From: Mactromeris polynyma | Taxonomy: Eukaryota > Mollusca > Bivalvia > Venerida > Mactridae | NCBI GenBank assembly: GCA_032209605.1 | Contig: JASFXZ010000001.1 | Coordinates: forward strand, 32,120,619-32,184,618 | Direction of reading: 5' to 3' | DNA: 64,000 nucleotides | Part shown: piece by piece, positions 12,001-21,271 of the stretch | Numbering within the stretch: position 1 is the stretch's first letter | Layout of the letters: each line of letters starts with the position of its first letter | Translations under genes and position numbers: made by a program | Notes under the pieces: generated by a model | Seen by the model: the letters and a program-made list of their open reading frames with translations, nothing else | The model's database searches: none | Told to the model about the DNA's origin: nothing

Positions 12001-13890
12001 GTTTTGTTCAGGGTTGGCATGTTAGAAAAAATATAAGTCCAGTTATGATATTGTACAATAACTGTAAATCAGATTTTAATTATGAACAATACCTCGATAT
12101 TATACCTAACAATTTACGTTTTTTTATCACAAGAATAAGGATATCAGCACAAGCCTTAAAATACAAACAGGAAGATACGCTAGAAATAGAATAGATAGAA
12201 ACGAAAGACTATGTATTTTTTGTGATACTAGAGATATTGAAGATGAATATCATTTTATAATCAGCTGTCCGTTGTATAATAACTTAAGAAAACAATACCT
12301 TGATCAATATTTTAATTTTAGACCAAACATGTTTAAATTTATTCAACTACTGAAAAGCCAGGATAAAAACATTCTACTTCCGTTAGCAATTTTTTGTAAA
12401 AAAACCTTGATGTTGAGAAACAGTTTATAAATAATGTTGCTTAGTTTAGTTTAAACTTATTTATTTTACATCGATTGTGAAACAAGTTCTTACAACTTAT
12501 ACTAGTCACTCTCGATGACAGCTTCCTGGCTACCAACCAGTACTCGCGCCAGATTGCTTAGTTTCTATTTATGCATAGAATTCTATTCATAATTTTATAC
12601 TTAACATAATTCTAAAAAAATGTTTTGTGTTGATCACCTTTGACCTTTGATTTATATTTGTATTTATAAGAAACCTTGAATGTAAATGGTATATATATTT
12701 GTGTTTGTATTGTGTATATTATGTAATTTTGATATATTTTGATTTATAGTATATGCTTATAGATAATTACAATAATGTGTGTTTATTTTGTGTATTTATA
12801 TGTAAATGATGACTATGTACAATGTACACGTCGAAATAAATATTCTGTTCTGTTCTTGAAAATCGTGTTCTTAATTTTTTATTAATGGTTTTATTATTGT
12901 TGTGGTATTTAGAAGAGGTTTTTCTGTACTTAATGTCTTTTCTACACACTTTTGCACGAATGTAACTCGTAATATTGTATGAAAAGAATCGACAAAGATA
13001 TGCCTAGATTCCGATACATGTATAGAAATACATGTACGTATTGGCATCCATGTAATATTGCAACAGAAGTTGCCGTACCATGTTTGCTGCTTTCCTAAAC
13101 AGATAAAGTAGATATTTATATTGTACTATATATAGAAGTAGAGTTCTCTTCAACCAGATCGTCACTGAGACCCGGTTTGGCAGTTCACTGCTCAGTAGAC
13201 CTTTCCCATGTTTCACCGCTGTTTCACCGAAAATGTTTTGTTCGTGGAACAATATTATTTTGTGTTATATTAGGCGTCCTAGTCATTTAAAATTTAGAGT
13301 TTCAACTGAAAAGTTAACATTTGAACATTTTCGGTGTATACAAACAAATAAACATAGTAACACAATAGTATATTTACCGTATGCAGCTGGTAAACCTGAA
13401 ATAACAATTTTATACAACTTTTGAAATCAGATATGCTCAAGCAATTCTTTAAGCCAGGCATTAAAGTAATTTACCACGTATGACATATTTATCCCTGAAT
13501 GTGGCACGATATGTTAGGCCTGTCCAAGACTTACTTATTAGGGCCGGAAAATTTCGGTGAAACAAAACTTTTTCTCCCACTTGTACATGTTTTCACTTCT
13601 GACAAAATATTTCGCAATACGTATTCATTGATGTTTTTTCATACTCCGTTGTGTCCTAAAACATGAACCGTGATTAAGTAAACGTGAACACATTAGATTA
13701 AAAGTGAGATGACTTGCTATTTTATTCGTACTCGTATGTAACGTGAATGTTGAAATGGAATAATTATCAAACTGTATCCACAAGTAACCTACATCCAGCA
13801 ATCACACTGATTTACAATGAATTTTATTTTACTCGGGTACTTACATGTAACAAAGTAAAGTCCTAAAACGCACACTGTTATTATTCCCAT
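13..13890 (-). CDS. Ig/FN3 single-pass membrane receptor, multi-exon, 3' end off the window
   Basis: I assembled this gene from splice sites and reading frame. Coding exons in transcript order are 13845-13890, 13378-13395, 6563-6838, 5348-5692, 4034-4342, 3244-3537, 1995-2144, 1637-1679, 732-778, 472-499 and 13-92. Together they give about 545 residues, open throughout, and continue past the left edge. Order: signal peptide, three Ig-type domains, one FN3 domain, transmembrane helix (about residues 444-469), charged cytoplasmic tail. All introns from the signal exon to the first tail exon are phase 1, as usual for shuffled Ig/FN3 exons. It is probably a cell-surface adhesion or recognition receptor. 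Ligand and orthologue are unknown; nephrin/KIRREL-like and CAM-like receptors are the nearest architectures. The large intron holds a LINE. Architecture is well supported; a missed small or alternative exon is possible. Confidence 0.8.
472..499 (-). CDS. Receptor exon 10: 28-nt microexon
   Basis: It lies between ATTTTCAG|GT and ATAC|GTAAGT, entering in phase 1 and leaving in phase 2. It encodes AIDRSVQN between split Gly510 and Thr519. Both splice sites are near consensus, and the phases fit exons 9 and 11. Confidence 0.55.
732..778 (-). CDS. Receptor exon 9: cytoplasmic exon
   Basis: This 47-nt exon runs from ATTTTACAG|C to CATG|GTACGT, entering in phase 2 and leaving in phase 1. It encodes ENNQHEDEHSNGGNH between split Ser494 and Gly510. 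The segment is acidic, hydrophilic and low in complexity, typical of a flexible tail. Confidence 0.6.
1637..1679 (-). CDS. Receptor exon 8: basic cytoplasmic exon
   Basis: This 43-nt exon has a strong polypyrimidine acceptor (TTTCTATTGCAG) and an AAG|GTGTGT donor; it enters in phase 1 and leaves in phase 2. It completes Asp480 and encodes KKTKHQQQLSNLS plus two bases. Basic residues just inside the membrane match the stop-transfer end of exon 7. Confidence 0.6.
1995..2144 (-). CDS. Receptor exon 7: transmembrane segment
   Basis: This 150-nt exon runs from TTTCAG|GA to ACAG|GTGATT, phase 1-1. It encodes a Ser/Thr-rich juxtamembrane stalk (VSSTESVTENTTS), then a Gly/Ala/Val-rich helix of about 26 residues ending at Leu469, then the stop-transfer RKG. 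The GAAVGGGVV stretch could favour helix packing. It fixes the protein as type I with a cytoplasmic C-terminus. Confidence 0.85.
2575..2930 (-). repeat. SINE-like fragment in the intron before the TM exon
   Basis: The piece around 2620-2690 (CAGTTGTGTACGGCGG and CCTGGGCTACCAACCAGT) matches the body of the tRNA-headed element at 26693-26933. It lies in the same orientation, tRNA end to the right. The tRNA head itself is not clear here. The rest of the intron 2145-3243 is AT-rich; 3000-3140 resembles 41340-41500 (a shared AAAATGGCACYTACT segment). Confidence 0.5.
3244..3537 (-). CDS. Receptor exon 6: fibronectin type III domain
   Basis: This 294-nt exon runs from ATTCAG|AT to ATTG|GTAAAC, phase 1-1, residues 333-429. 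FN3 hallmarks are the proline-rich start (APATPTKL), Trp353 in LQWQSG, the DTEYIARVFAFNYVGNSA segment on strands F-G and a final TTG before the linker. It is the last extracellular domain before the transmembrane exon. Confidence 0.85.
3538..4033. other. Intron between FN3 and Ig 3 exons
   Basis: This is AT-rich intron sequence. I see no recognisable repeat, RNA gene or additional coding exon. Confidence 0.5.
4034..4342 (-). CDS. Receptor exon 5: Ig-like domain without the canonical cysteines
   Basis: This 309-nt exon runs from TTTCAG|AT to ATG|GTAAAA, phase 1-1, residues 230-331. The Ig fold is recognised from ANPHP after strand B, Trp270 (NVWSKN) and the strand F motif DFGEYKLAVKN. The two positions that usually hold the disulfide cysteines are Leu255 and Leu313. 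This may be a membrane-proximal disulfide-free Ig domain, known for some CAM-family members. Confidence 0.75.
5145..5295 (+). repeat. Decayed tRNA-derived SINE
   Basis: A box A/box B-like head runs from GTGGTCGAGAGTAGAGCG to GTCGTGGGTTCCAATACC. It is followed by a body whose reverse complement (CACTCTCAACGAC, GTGCTCGCGCC) matches sequence at 12505-12555. It lies in the intron between Ig exons 5 and 4. The anticodon arm is too degraded to assign an amino acid. The rest of 4343-5347 has no feature I recognise. Confidence 0.45.
5348..5692 (-). CDS. Receptor exon 4: Ig domain 2
   Basis: This 345-nt exon runs from TTTTAG|TA to TTGT|GTAAGC, phase 1-1, residues 115-228 between split codons. It has a full C2/I-set pattern: Cys142 (EFQCR), Trp155 (ISWYKG), and D-N-G-Y-S-M-Y-C with Cys208. 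The SNGYPAAAISWYKG segment resembles the CxASNGxPxPxxxWxK theme of CAM-type Ig domains. It follows Ig domain 1 and precedes the cysteine-less Ig domain. Confidence 0.85.
6141..6774. repeat. 317-bp tandem duplication around Ig exon 1
   Basis: The block CATTTTCCGTTCAGTGCATA occurs at 6141 and again at 6458. Similarity continues through intron sequence, the donor site and the 3' half of the Ig exon. The unit is therefore about 317 bp, two copies. Copy 1 ends near 6457; copy 2 runs to about 6774. Coding similarity is high in the middle of the exon and drops at both edges. Confidence 0.75.
6247..6414 (-). CDS. Duplicated partial Ig exon, alternative cassette or decaying copy
   Basis: This is the second copy of the 3' part of Ig exon 1, inside a 317-bp tandem duplication. 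It lacks the strand B Cys and strand C Trp half. It still has a usable acceptor (AATAG|CA), an open frame of 55 codons and the same donor (CCAG|GTTTGT), and would be phase 1-1. Shared features are PSSVPGYEFSHSGSTYTL and the NYRLENC...YYC strand F. Residues after strand F have diverged (YDQTTLKV against HDSFWEV). It may be an optional exon or a pseudo-exon; RNA evidence would be needed. Confidence 0.45.
6563..6838 (-). CDS. Receptor exon 3: cysteine-rich Ig domain 1
   Basis: This 276-nt exon runs from TGTAG|GA to CCAG|GTTAGT, phase 1-1, and encodes 91 whole codons (residues 23-113). The Ig signature is Cys38 on strand B, Trp51 in MWYND on strand C, and Y-S-C ending at Cys99 on strand F. Extra cysteines (25, 27, 40, 60, 65, 94 and one near the end in PYCPG) suggest additional disulfides, so this is an unusual Ig domain. 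The 3' part of this exon is repeated at 6247-6414. Confidence 0.75.
7092..7492 (+). pseudogene. LINE ORF1 remnant (RNA-binding type)
   Basis: It reads MRNNLVFGNI, then after a frameshift near 7180 IKFERVHRMG, KIVAKFVLFKDREHIS and a Lys-rich C-terminus ending before TAG at 7490. The ERVHRxG...KFxxxKDRExI pattern is that of L1-type ORF1p (Transposase_22/RRM plus C-terminal domain). It is truncated at the N-terminus. The endonuclease frame begins almost at once downstream, as in a bicistronic LINE. Confidence 0.7.
7502..8509 (+). pseudogene. LINE APE-like endonuclease domain
   Basis: Motifs in one frame: SWNVNGL (catalytic Asn), FLCESW (catalytic Glu), FLVGDWNSRVG (the GDxN motif), SVIDLLLTK, and FNEFSDDAPMSF (the SDHxP motif, with His changed to Asp). 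Two in-frame stops interrupt it: TAG at 7772 and TAA at 8219. In an intact LINE this domain nicks target DNA. The His change and the stops indicate loss of function. Confidence 0.8.
8510..9918 (+). pseudogene. LINE reverse transcriptase, N-terminal and catalytic part
   Basis: The linker after the endonuclease is recognisable (FWKYFKRKSGSKNDIS, after an in-frame TAA near 8764). Then come KLKNEKATGID, the PLHKK...NNYRGITLVSCLSKLF block, DAQFGFRKGRST and VFVDMKK (first catalytic Asp). Frameshifts follow near 9417 and 9465. The frame resumes with VGLRQGEILSLLLFSLF and FADDMAIFG (catalytic FADD), then GLEVNINKSKIIVF. Coding is broken at 9919 by the foldback insertion and resumes at 11486. Confidence 0.85.
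9919..11479. mobile_element. Foldback element made of palindrome arrays, inserted in the LINE RT
   Basis: This 1561-bp insert starts GTAACAG and ends CTGTTAC. It is flanked by ACCGGT on both sides (9913-9918 and 11480-11485). The left arm (to about 10790) repeats GGGGAAGTTCTGGACTAGTC-type palindromes every 40-70 bp, separated by AT-rich spacers. The right arm (from about 10850) carries the same units in reverse. The centre holds TATGCCCCCACTC and a G run. No transposase is seen, so it is non-autonomous. Because ACCGGT is its own reverse complement, an alternative reading is a TA duplication with longer TIRs (CCGGTGTAACAG). Confidence 0.8.
11486..12430 (+). pseudogene. LINE reverse transcriptase C-terminal part
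   Basis: This continues the interrupted RT frame. NFSLNQEFIIGKG joins the sequence before the insertion, then the thumb region LFDAFVGSILNYASEIWG. A stop falls near 11762. Further frames cover 11859-12195. After a frameshift near 12165 comes LCIFCDTRDIEDEYHFIISC, a CxxC...H...C knuckle common at LINE C-termini. The product ends near 12430. Confidence 0.75.
12445..12857 (+). repeat. LINE 3' UTR with embedded SINE-like motif
   Basis: This is an AT-rich 3' tail of the LINE. CACTCTCGATGACAGC, GGCTACCAACCAG and ACTCGCGCC at 12505-12555 are shared with the SINE at 5145-5295 and partly with the one at 26693. An AATAAA-like signal (AAATAAATATTCTG) immediately precedes the TTCTG-type tail. Confidence 0.5.
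13378..13395 (-). CDS. Receptor exon 2: 18-nt phase 1-1 microexon
   Basis: On the minus strand it is bounded by a TTTCAG acceptor and a G|GTAAAT donor. Its 18 bases complete TGT (Cys) with exon 1, encode LPAAY, and complete GGA (Gly) with the first Ig exon. The fit of both phases, and the rescue of the TGA that direct splicing would make, support it. The LPAAYG segment could carry the signal-peptidase site. Small size keeps certainty moderate. Confidence 0.55.
13845..13890 (-). CDS. Receptor exon 1: signal peptide
   Basis: This is a 46-nt coding stretch from an ATG in good context (AGCATGG) to a consensus donor, T|GTAAGT. It encodes MGIITVCVLGLYFVT plus one base. The peptide is short and strongly hydrophobic, as expected of a signal peptide that sends the product into the ER. 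Joined directly to the first Ig exon it would create TGA; through the 18-nt microexon at 13378-13395 the frame is continuous. The 5' UTR lies above 13890, and no promoter could be defined. Confidence 0.6.
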
Positions 13891-14920
13891 GCTAGCTCAT
13901 ATATCATATATTCCTAATTTGTCAAATAGTTTCGATGTTTGAATACTAAACTTCCTCATACACTTCTTCAAACTCATTGTATAAAACGAGACAATAGTCT
14001 ACGCTTTAAGTGGAGATCTTTATGTATATTAAATATTATAACAATATAAATATAAGCCTTTCGATGTATTGCTATAAATGTAGTTGGATAATGTTTAAAA
14101 AATTGATGTTAACTCTATATACATATACTAAAGAAGGGACATGGAACGGGAGAGAACTCGTAACAATCTCCTGTGGGCAAAGTCTGCAATCTCCTACGCA
14201 GTGATCTCCCTTTACTAAGTCCCGTTAGGGGAGATAAGCACTGTGAACACAATTAAGGCAACCTCCGCGATGATACGGAAGTTGTCTGCTTCCGAGCGCT
14301 ACTTAGTCTGGTTCCCGTCGTACTGATATTGTAAACAGTACAAAGTGTAAGGGGAATGAGCTCCATACTCGACTTTCAACCGCCAGGGGACGTAACTGTT
14401 ATGAAGAGTTTTTGACTGAGATGTCTGGTGTTCCTTCTTAATAGATACATTGCAAATAATGCACATAGCGGCTTATTTAATGCAGCATAAATTTGCGTCT
14501 TGATAGGGTTTAGTCCTGTGGTCACGCGAATATATGCGTAAGATATTGCGTAATACTGGTATACAATTAACCGTGAAATCAAAATCTAACGTTATGTCAA
14601 ACACTTCCGCAACTTACTAAAATTACATTATTTATACATATTATAAAGGATTATATTATTACAATTTCGTACACCAAACCTTCAGCTCGACTGGGACTAG
14701 AACCCACAAGCCACTGTGTGAGCAAGTAGACGAACATTGAACCGTCGCGGCAACTAGAACCAATATCATAAGGAGAGTTTTATTTGTTTTTGTTCAAACA
14801 TCTTAAAATCTACTTTTGCTCTTTGACATCTTACTGACTATCATAATGAAATGATTACATAATGAGTACTTCCAATGTACAGTAGAACGTTTGGTTATTA
14901 TTTCTATTGATGTTTTAGAT
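13891..14920. other. Upstream flank of the receptor gene
   Basis: This should hold the 5' UTR and promoter of the receptor (minus strand). A TTTTATACAATG stretch at about 13977-13988 lies some 90 bases upstream of the ATG, but I would not call it a TATA box. A tRNA-like box B (GGGTTCTAGTCCC, minus strand, near 14690-14760) suggests a SINE head. The region 14130-14230 has repeated TCTCC/GGAGA motifs of unknown meaning. Confidence 0.35.
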
Positions 14921-14924
14921 TTAT

Positions 14925-15195
14925 GTTAAATCCCCCTTTCCCCATGAGCAATTCTTTCACTTGATATCCTGTTCATGTTTTTTTCTTCCCCATTGCGGCC
15001 TATTGTCCTTTATGGTCGGCAAGACTATTCATTGTACCCCTGTTTACTCTTGCGCCTCCTCAGTGCCTGATGTGTTGTGTTGTTCTGTTGTTTTCCCGGA
15101 GGTTTGTGTGGGGAGTCATTGGTCTTGTGTATGTGGTGGCGTTCCCTGTAGCATCTTATTTTCTCTTTTCTCGCAGTGTTGTAAATATGACACAT
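14925..15195 (+). repeat. Dispersed repeat family A, copy 1
   Basis: It shares CAATTCTTTCACTT, GCGGCCTATTGT, a TTTTCCCGGAGRTCTGTGT-like block and GTTCCCTGTAGC with copies at 18470-18785 (plus), 59460-59760 (minus) and 60065-60230 (plus). Short fragments occur at 5915-5945 and 55890-55930. Open frames inside differ between copies, so it is treated as a repeat and not a gene. Confidence 0.65.
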
Positions 15196-15199
15196 GCCC

Positions 15200-17150
15200 A
15201 TGAAACAGGGAATTTTCTCATCAAGATTGTCGAAATTGCATATACTGTGAACGAAAAGAATCCATCCGGTCTTATTCTTGTCTGATTTTTATCCTCGGCA
15301 TACTTTTAGAAGAAAAAACGCAATTAAATTTTGAAAAACAGCATTTTGAAATTGCAATTGGAATACAGAGATGTTTAAATATCGGCCTTAAAAAATGCTG
15401 GAAAACGCTCTGTCTGTACGTGATTATATTTTCATGATCAGTATTAATACAGTTGAGAGTCTGAAGTAGAGATCCAATGTTTGGGTTCGGTTTGTGTATG
15501 CCCCGGGGGCTCGAATATTGAGTATGGGGCTGTAAAATTCTGAACGTAAAAGATATATAGTTGGCTAACTGTATCACTTTTCATTTTTGTGCCAGTTGTT
15601 GCGAACGTTATGTATGTATGTATACATGTTGCAATATTCAAACGCAAGCTTTAAATTAAATGGGTTGCATCAAATGATTTATTATAATTTTAGAATGTAT
15701 GTAAACATAATCTTTGTTGAATTCACATTTTTTTGGTTATCTTTAACAATCAGGAAGCGTGATATATTTGTTAGTTTAGACATAGTTCCTTTACGCACGT
15801 AAAATATATTTACAGTGTTACATACTTACAGATTGTACATGAAACGTATGGTTCCTAGATAATATACAGAATATTACATAGAAAGCCTCCTTGATTCACA
15901 TGTGATTTATATCAACCAATATATTCGTTAATCAAGAAATTTTGAATCGCTGAATAAAACATTCTCTACTAACTACAATGTAAAACTAAAGCAACATGCA
16001 TTTGTACGAGTTTTGTTAAGTATTCAAATAAAAAGGAAAACTATCGGCTATCTGTTTCTTTATGATAAATAGGGTCTAGAATTGTGTATTAAAATCATAA
16101 ACAGTTCCAGTTTTTGTATTATACGTTCAAACGTTGTTGTTTCAACACACATTGCAATATGGCTACACAAAAAAAAGACATTATAGTGACACAGATGTGC
16201 CATCACCTAAGAGGAATAGAAAGATTCTTGTTTAGAACAGAAAGTGAGCTTGAATGAGGACTATTGAAGTAATCCAATGCCTCCTCAACAAGTACAACCT
16301 TAGACGATCGTCCGTCTGTTTCATTATCAATTATGTTACTAACCATTTCAAAACTTTACTGAATTAAGTTTTACCTCTGTGAGGTATCACATCGACTAGT
16401 ATTAACTTTGATTTTACCTGTTTATCCGACAACCTGCTATATCCGTCATTTTTTACCCGGAACCACCCGATGTCGGATACGACAATCTACAAATTCCCAC
16501 ATCAAACATATGACAGCTCACGCATGCGCATGAATCAGAAGAGAAATAATGACTTAATACATCATCAAAGAACAAACAACTTGTCCAAGATTTTAACCTG
16601 GTGGTTTACCCTCACCCCTAACATTATGGAACTTCATGCTTGGAACTGTCAGGTTATGTCATATTTAGCAACCGAAAAGTAATTGTTTCATCTCTGTTAT
16701 CCAAAGCACAATAACAAGTACCACACAAGTCTTCACTGGAAGTGATTTATACTTAATTTATACCCTTGCAATACTGCCCTTTTTGTAGATAACTTTTATT
16801 TCAATGTACTTTACACAATAATTAAATTAACAATAATACAAAATCACACACTACAATTATACATATCAAAAGTGTCAGTTATTATATAACTGTATAAAGT
16901 ATAGAAAGAAATTGAAAAATATACAGAGCTTGTGCGTTAAATAAAATTGAGCTTTAAGACTTTGATCGTCCAGTCTGCCAAAAATCATGCATGATATTTT
17001 AAAGTTTTTATGAGGTATGCAAACATTCCATTTCAGGATAAAATAATCAGGTTTGTTTTGCATAGTTTCAATCTCGATGCGTCTGTGCAATACTGTCTTG
17101 TCAAAGGAAATAAAACATTATACTGTAATTTCATCAGAGAATACCTAATG
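15200..17150. other. Unassigned AT-rich intergenic DNA
   Basis: No coding exon, RNA gene or repeat family could be recognised. Short open frames here have no splice context or domain signature. Confidence 0.4.
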
Positions 17151-17179
17151 TAACACACCACAAACGAAAGTACGAACTC

Positions 17180-17880
17180 ATGTGTACCAATTATGCAAGT
17201 GTACACAAAGTTGTTTACGCGCATACCTCGCCAATGCTTGGACTGACGCCGAGAGGACAAACATGGCTACACATTGTGGTGAGCCTGTGTATGAAGTTTG
17301 ATTGGAAACAATTTAGAGGAAGACTGCAGTTCGCACGACTTCCATACACAAATAACATATATATGATACCCTGGGCAAATTGGCTAGCGAAACTTCGCAA
17401 TGCATGAATATTATTTAGCATTTTTCAACCAATGAAATGGACAATAAGAAAAAAGAAAGAATCTCCTTTGTGAACAGCTATCAACAACTTAAATGGCAGC
17501 CTAACACAATTTGAAAGCCGCAATCTCATTGGATCGCTCAGAACCGCGATTTTATCCGTAACTCCTCAGCAATTTCCGTATCGCGTGAGGTGTGTCATGC
17601 GGCCAATCAAGCGGCTGGATTTCACCTCAATAAGTATTCACGAGTACGAGAGTTTTACAGTCAGTTTGCCCATGGTATCATAAATGTTATGAATAGCCTG
17701 GGTACCGAGGATGAACCTATATATGACATGGATGCATCTCTGCTGTGCTTACACGAATCCTTTGCACGGTGACCATGCCCATGAAGTTTCATTGAAATCC
17801 TTAAAAACAGGGTAGTTAGTTTCATAAAATGATTGCAACAGACCTTTTTGTTGTGAAATGGGATTTTACGTGACATATAC
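17180..17880. repeat. Imperfect inverted dispersed repeat
   Basis: GATACCCTGGGCAAATTGGC (17367-17386) is mirrored by TTTGCCCATGGTATC (about 17665-17680). Flanking pieces such as CATGGCTAC...GAAGTTTGATTGGAAA and ACCATGCCCATGAAGTTTCA resemble arms of one foldback repeat. It has no coding signature. Confidence 0.35.
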
Positions 17881-18469
17881 AGCCAGTGTAATGTAGTGAC
17901 TATTCCAGCTATTAAGGTGGATTAAGACCCTAGGCGAACACATGGTAGAACCACGGACCTTCCTTAATACAGATTAAAACACATCTTATTTCTCATTGGG
18001 TACAGTCGTATTTTTGTTTTTGTTTTCTTAATATATAATATTATATATATTTTCTAGTTGTCTTTATCTTAAATTTCGATTCCCTATCACTAGTATTTAA
18101 GCGAAGACTTGTTTAATTATTGACTTTGCATTAGGTTATTGGTTTGATGTTTTGGGGTTATTTCACTTTCTGATTTTAATAATTTAGTTACTGGGAGCAA
18201 AGTCGGTCAGTATAAGGCTGCTTGTTCCTTCGTGCTGGATTATACACAGTATGTCTGTTGTTATGTATGTAATGTATATAATCAGATAATTGCTTATAAT
18301 GATTAGTTACTGCCTGCTTAGTCAATTTATGTATATGTTGGAAATCAATGACCATATAGCGAATAAGTGTGAGGTGAGCAAGCTGTTAATCGATTTAAAC
18401 CCCCAATATTTTTACTGACAGTTCCAAGGCTGTATATCGCTGTATGGTTATTATTTCTTTTTGTGTTTT

Positions 18470-18785
18470 AAATGTATGTTAACTTTCCCTATCCCCTTGT
18501 GCAATTCTTTCACTTTATAATATAGTGTTCATGTTATTTTCTCACCAGTTTCGGCCTATTGTTGCCAGCTGTCTTCACCTTTGCCATCCATTGACCCCTC
18601 TCCCCCTGCTTGTTCTCTTAGTTGTCCCTTGTGTTCCTTGCGCCCATGTTCCCTTGCGTATGTACCCTTGAACCTCCTCAAGTGCCTTATGTTTTATGGA
18701 GTGTTGGTTTTCCCGGAGATCTGTGTAGAGAGGCACTGTCTTATGTAATTGGCGTTTCCTGTAGCAACTTATTACTTCTTACTTC
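18470..18785 (+). repeat. Dispersed repeat family A, copy 2
   Basis: This is the longest plus-strand copy of family A: GTGCAATTCTTTCACTT, TTTCGGCCTATTGTTGCC, CCTTGTGTTCCTTGCG, GTTTTCCCGGAGATC and CCTGTAGCAACTT. The region 17881-18469 before it holds nothing I recognise. Confidence 0.65.
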
Positions 18786-18789
18786 ACCT

Positions 18790-20215
18790 ACAAATTCTAC
18801 ATCATAGATGAGGTTCTAACCCGCAGTGGTGAGTGACAAGTGATTTGAAGCTAGTGACTATAACCAATCAGACACAGAGGCCCCTCGCAACAGATCTACC
18901 GAGTGCATGACTGACCATATATATTGACAGTAAGATGACCCCATTATACCTCCTTAAAACTTTGTTAGCGGAAGGGGGATATAGCAAATACGTAATCAAA
19001 TCCACAGCGAGGTGTAGATAATTTCCAGATTTACCTCACTTGTTCTGAACTGTCGGCCATATTGATGGGCAAATTTCTTTAAAGTGTAAATAGGGAATAT
19101 CATGTAAACGATGATAAACTAATCAGATACAAAAATAATAACTTATTCACTGTACTCATGTGGGCAGTTGGCTCACTAAGTTAAAGAAAAAGTGGTTGTC
19201 ACATGCACATTATTTTGGTATTTTCTCTACTATCATATATTATCAGTTTTGCCTATCAAAATGGCTGTCTATTCAGAACAAGGGAGGTACATATTGTAGA
19301 TGTGGAAACTATCTATACTAAAACCAGACTATGCTAAGGTTGTAGTATGTGTAGCTGTCACACCCAAGGATGGAATAAAAGAAACAAGACAAATACTTGC
19401 ATTTTGTACACATTTATTTTACGCACTGAATCTACGAAGTAGAAATCCACATCAACGATTGAATACATGCACAGAATTGAAAAATAACAATTTAAACATG
19501 AAATATTAACCAATTAGTAAATTCAATAAAAATAATCAAATAATCAAACAATGTACTTTGTACTACACATTCACATATATGCACCAAGTATTCCAAAAAA
19601 ACAAAACATTTAACACATGTATAAAAGTCACATCACATGCAAGCAACGACTGTGAAAGTCAACAAGGTCACTACTAGTCTATATACACAAATCGGGGTGT
19701 AAAAAAAGGAACATAACATACACTTTTTTTATTCATAATGTCAAGTTTTGGGACGAGAAAATTACGGCCTATTTACCTACATCATTGTTATCATCCTATA
19801 AATGTTTGTGGGCTTTTGAGAACATGAAGGAAAGTAGTATCGTATAAAATTGCTGAATCAGGTGCATTGAAAACAATAACTAGACTATGGTATAACTAGC
19901 AAAGGGTCAAAACCCCTAAAGACAATAATACACTTCATTATAACTGGTGAAGTAGCAACTACTCTGAACAACGATAAAAAATCCACAGGAGAAAATCTGA
20001 TAATACAATACACACATTTGTAATTACAACATTCAAAATGCACTCATCAAACCTTATATTATATACATTTTTATATACCCGTACCATCATATAATGGATG
20101 TATGAAATAACACATAGGCAACTAAACATGATTTATCTACATTATCACATATACTAACACATTGACACCATATACAAACAACCAAAGTCACATGATCTGG
20201 CCCCCTGTGCACAGT
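18790..20215. other. Unassigned AT-rich intergenic DNA
   Basis: The sequence is AT-rich with scattered CA-rich stretches. No gene, RNA gene or recognised repeat family. Confidence 0.4.
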
Positions 20216-20219
20216 TCGC

Positions 20220-20805
20220 AAGTAGTAGTTTGTGTAAAAAAAATCGTTTTTAGTACAATGAAACACTTTCTAATTGGGTCATACTATGTAAATACTGACT
20301 TTCCAGCAGCTTCTAACAAAAAAACAGGACCAATTTTAGGGATAATCTGAACTAATTTTAGGGCTCCATTTTAAAATATTAGTGCTATTTCAAGAACCAC
20401 TAACCTTTGAAAAGATTAGACAATATCAACTCACATATAGGAAGTCAATGTGTATGTTTACCAGATCTCAATAATCTTCAGCTGGCCTTGACTGTGTACT
20501 CAAAAATCAAACCTTTGTACACGAGTTTTAGCCAGTACCAAACTGAAGTTAACGATCCACTGGCAAACTGTATGCAAAGCCATTGTTTCAAAAGAACTAG
20601 AACAATATTGTTGTTTAAATATATAAACAAGTAAAGTAATTCTAACTTGATCAACATTCACCTTGAAAAGAAACATGGACATTAGGAATGTCAATGAAAA
20701 ATTAGTATTTTTAGGATTTTTTACACTTTTTTAGGAATTTTAGCAAAATTAAAGTTTTTTTTTTTAGGAATTTTAGAGCCGCTGGAAAGCCCGTCAATGT
20801 TTTAA
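20220..20805. repeat. Dispersed repeat family B, copy 1 (left of the 29-bp array)
   Basis: It is collinear with 24830-25345: CAATATCAACTCACA, ACTCAAAAA.TSAAAYCTTTGTACAC, CAGTACCAA.CTGAAG, AACGATCCACTG, AAAAGAACTAGAA and a TTTTTTAGGAATTTTAG tail. A third, shorter copy occurs at 34545-34640. The two long copies bracket the minisatellite and intervening MITEs. Confidence 0.7.
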
Positions 20806-21271
20806 AGAATTCCTGTATTTCATCAAAACTGTTACTAGTTAGTTGTACATTGCCTTATAGTCAGATCAATGGTCATGTTTTATCAATCATTTTGATAAAA
20901 ATGGCAATATATATCAGCGAGCAATTAGAAAAACACCCTAGTATATAGTCAATTCTGATATAAAAACAGCCATAACTCGAGGTTTTAACAGAGCCAAGTC
21001 CTTAATCCTGAAATCTTAGCGGGGAATCAAAGAACTCCTCCATGGACTTGTCTGCCGAACACCTTGGTTGTTATCTTGTAGGTTTATCTTAAAAATACCC
21101 ATGTACTGAAGTCCGATTTTTCAGAAGAAAATTCACCCTGAGCCCTCATAAAACTCATCAGATTTACATCGATCTCTGAGGTTCTGAATATGGATAAATC
21201 CAGATTTTCGAGAACCTTGATAATTTTACTTCACAATTATAACAATACAGCATATAAAATGCACTACATCA

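Larger units (their letters stand above)
7060..12857 (+). mobile_element. 5'-truncated, decayed APE-type LINE
   Basis: This is a non-LTR retrotransposon in the big intron of the receptor, on the opposite strand. Recognisable in order are an ORF1 remnant, an APE endonuclease, a reverse transcriptase, a C-terminal CxxC...H...C region and an AT-rich 3' UTR ending in ATTCTGTTCTGTTCTT, the short tandem tail typical of several LINE clades. In-frame stops, frameshifts and a nested foldback element mean it cannot be active. It belongs to the broad L2/CR1/Jockey-type group; I did not assign a clade. The 5' boundary is approximate. Confidence 0.85.

Noticed and set aside
14961..15285. Small membrane-like proteins near 15 kb
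   Set aside because: The region is a dispersed repeat (family A) whose copies do not share a frame.
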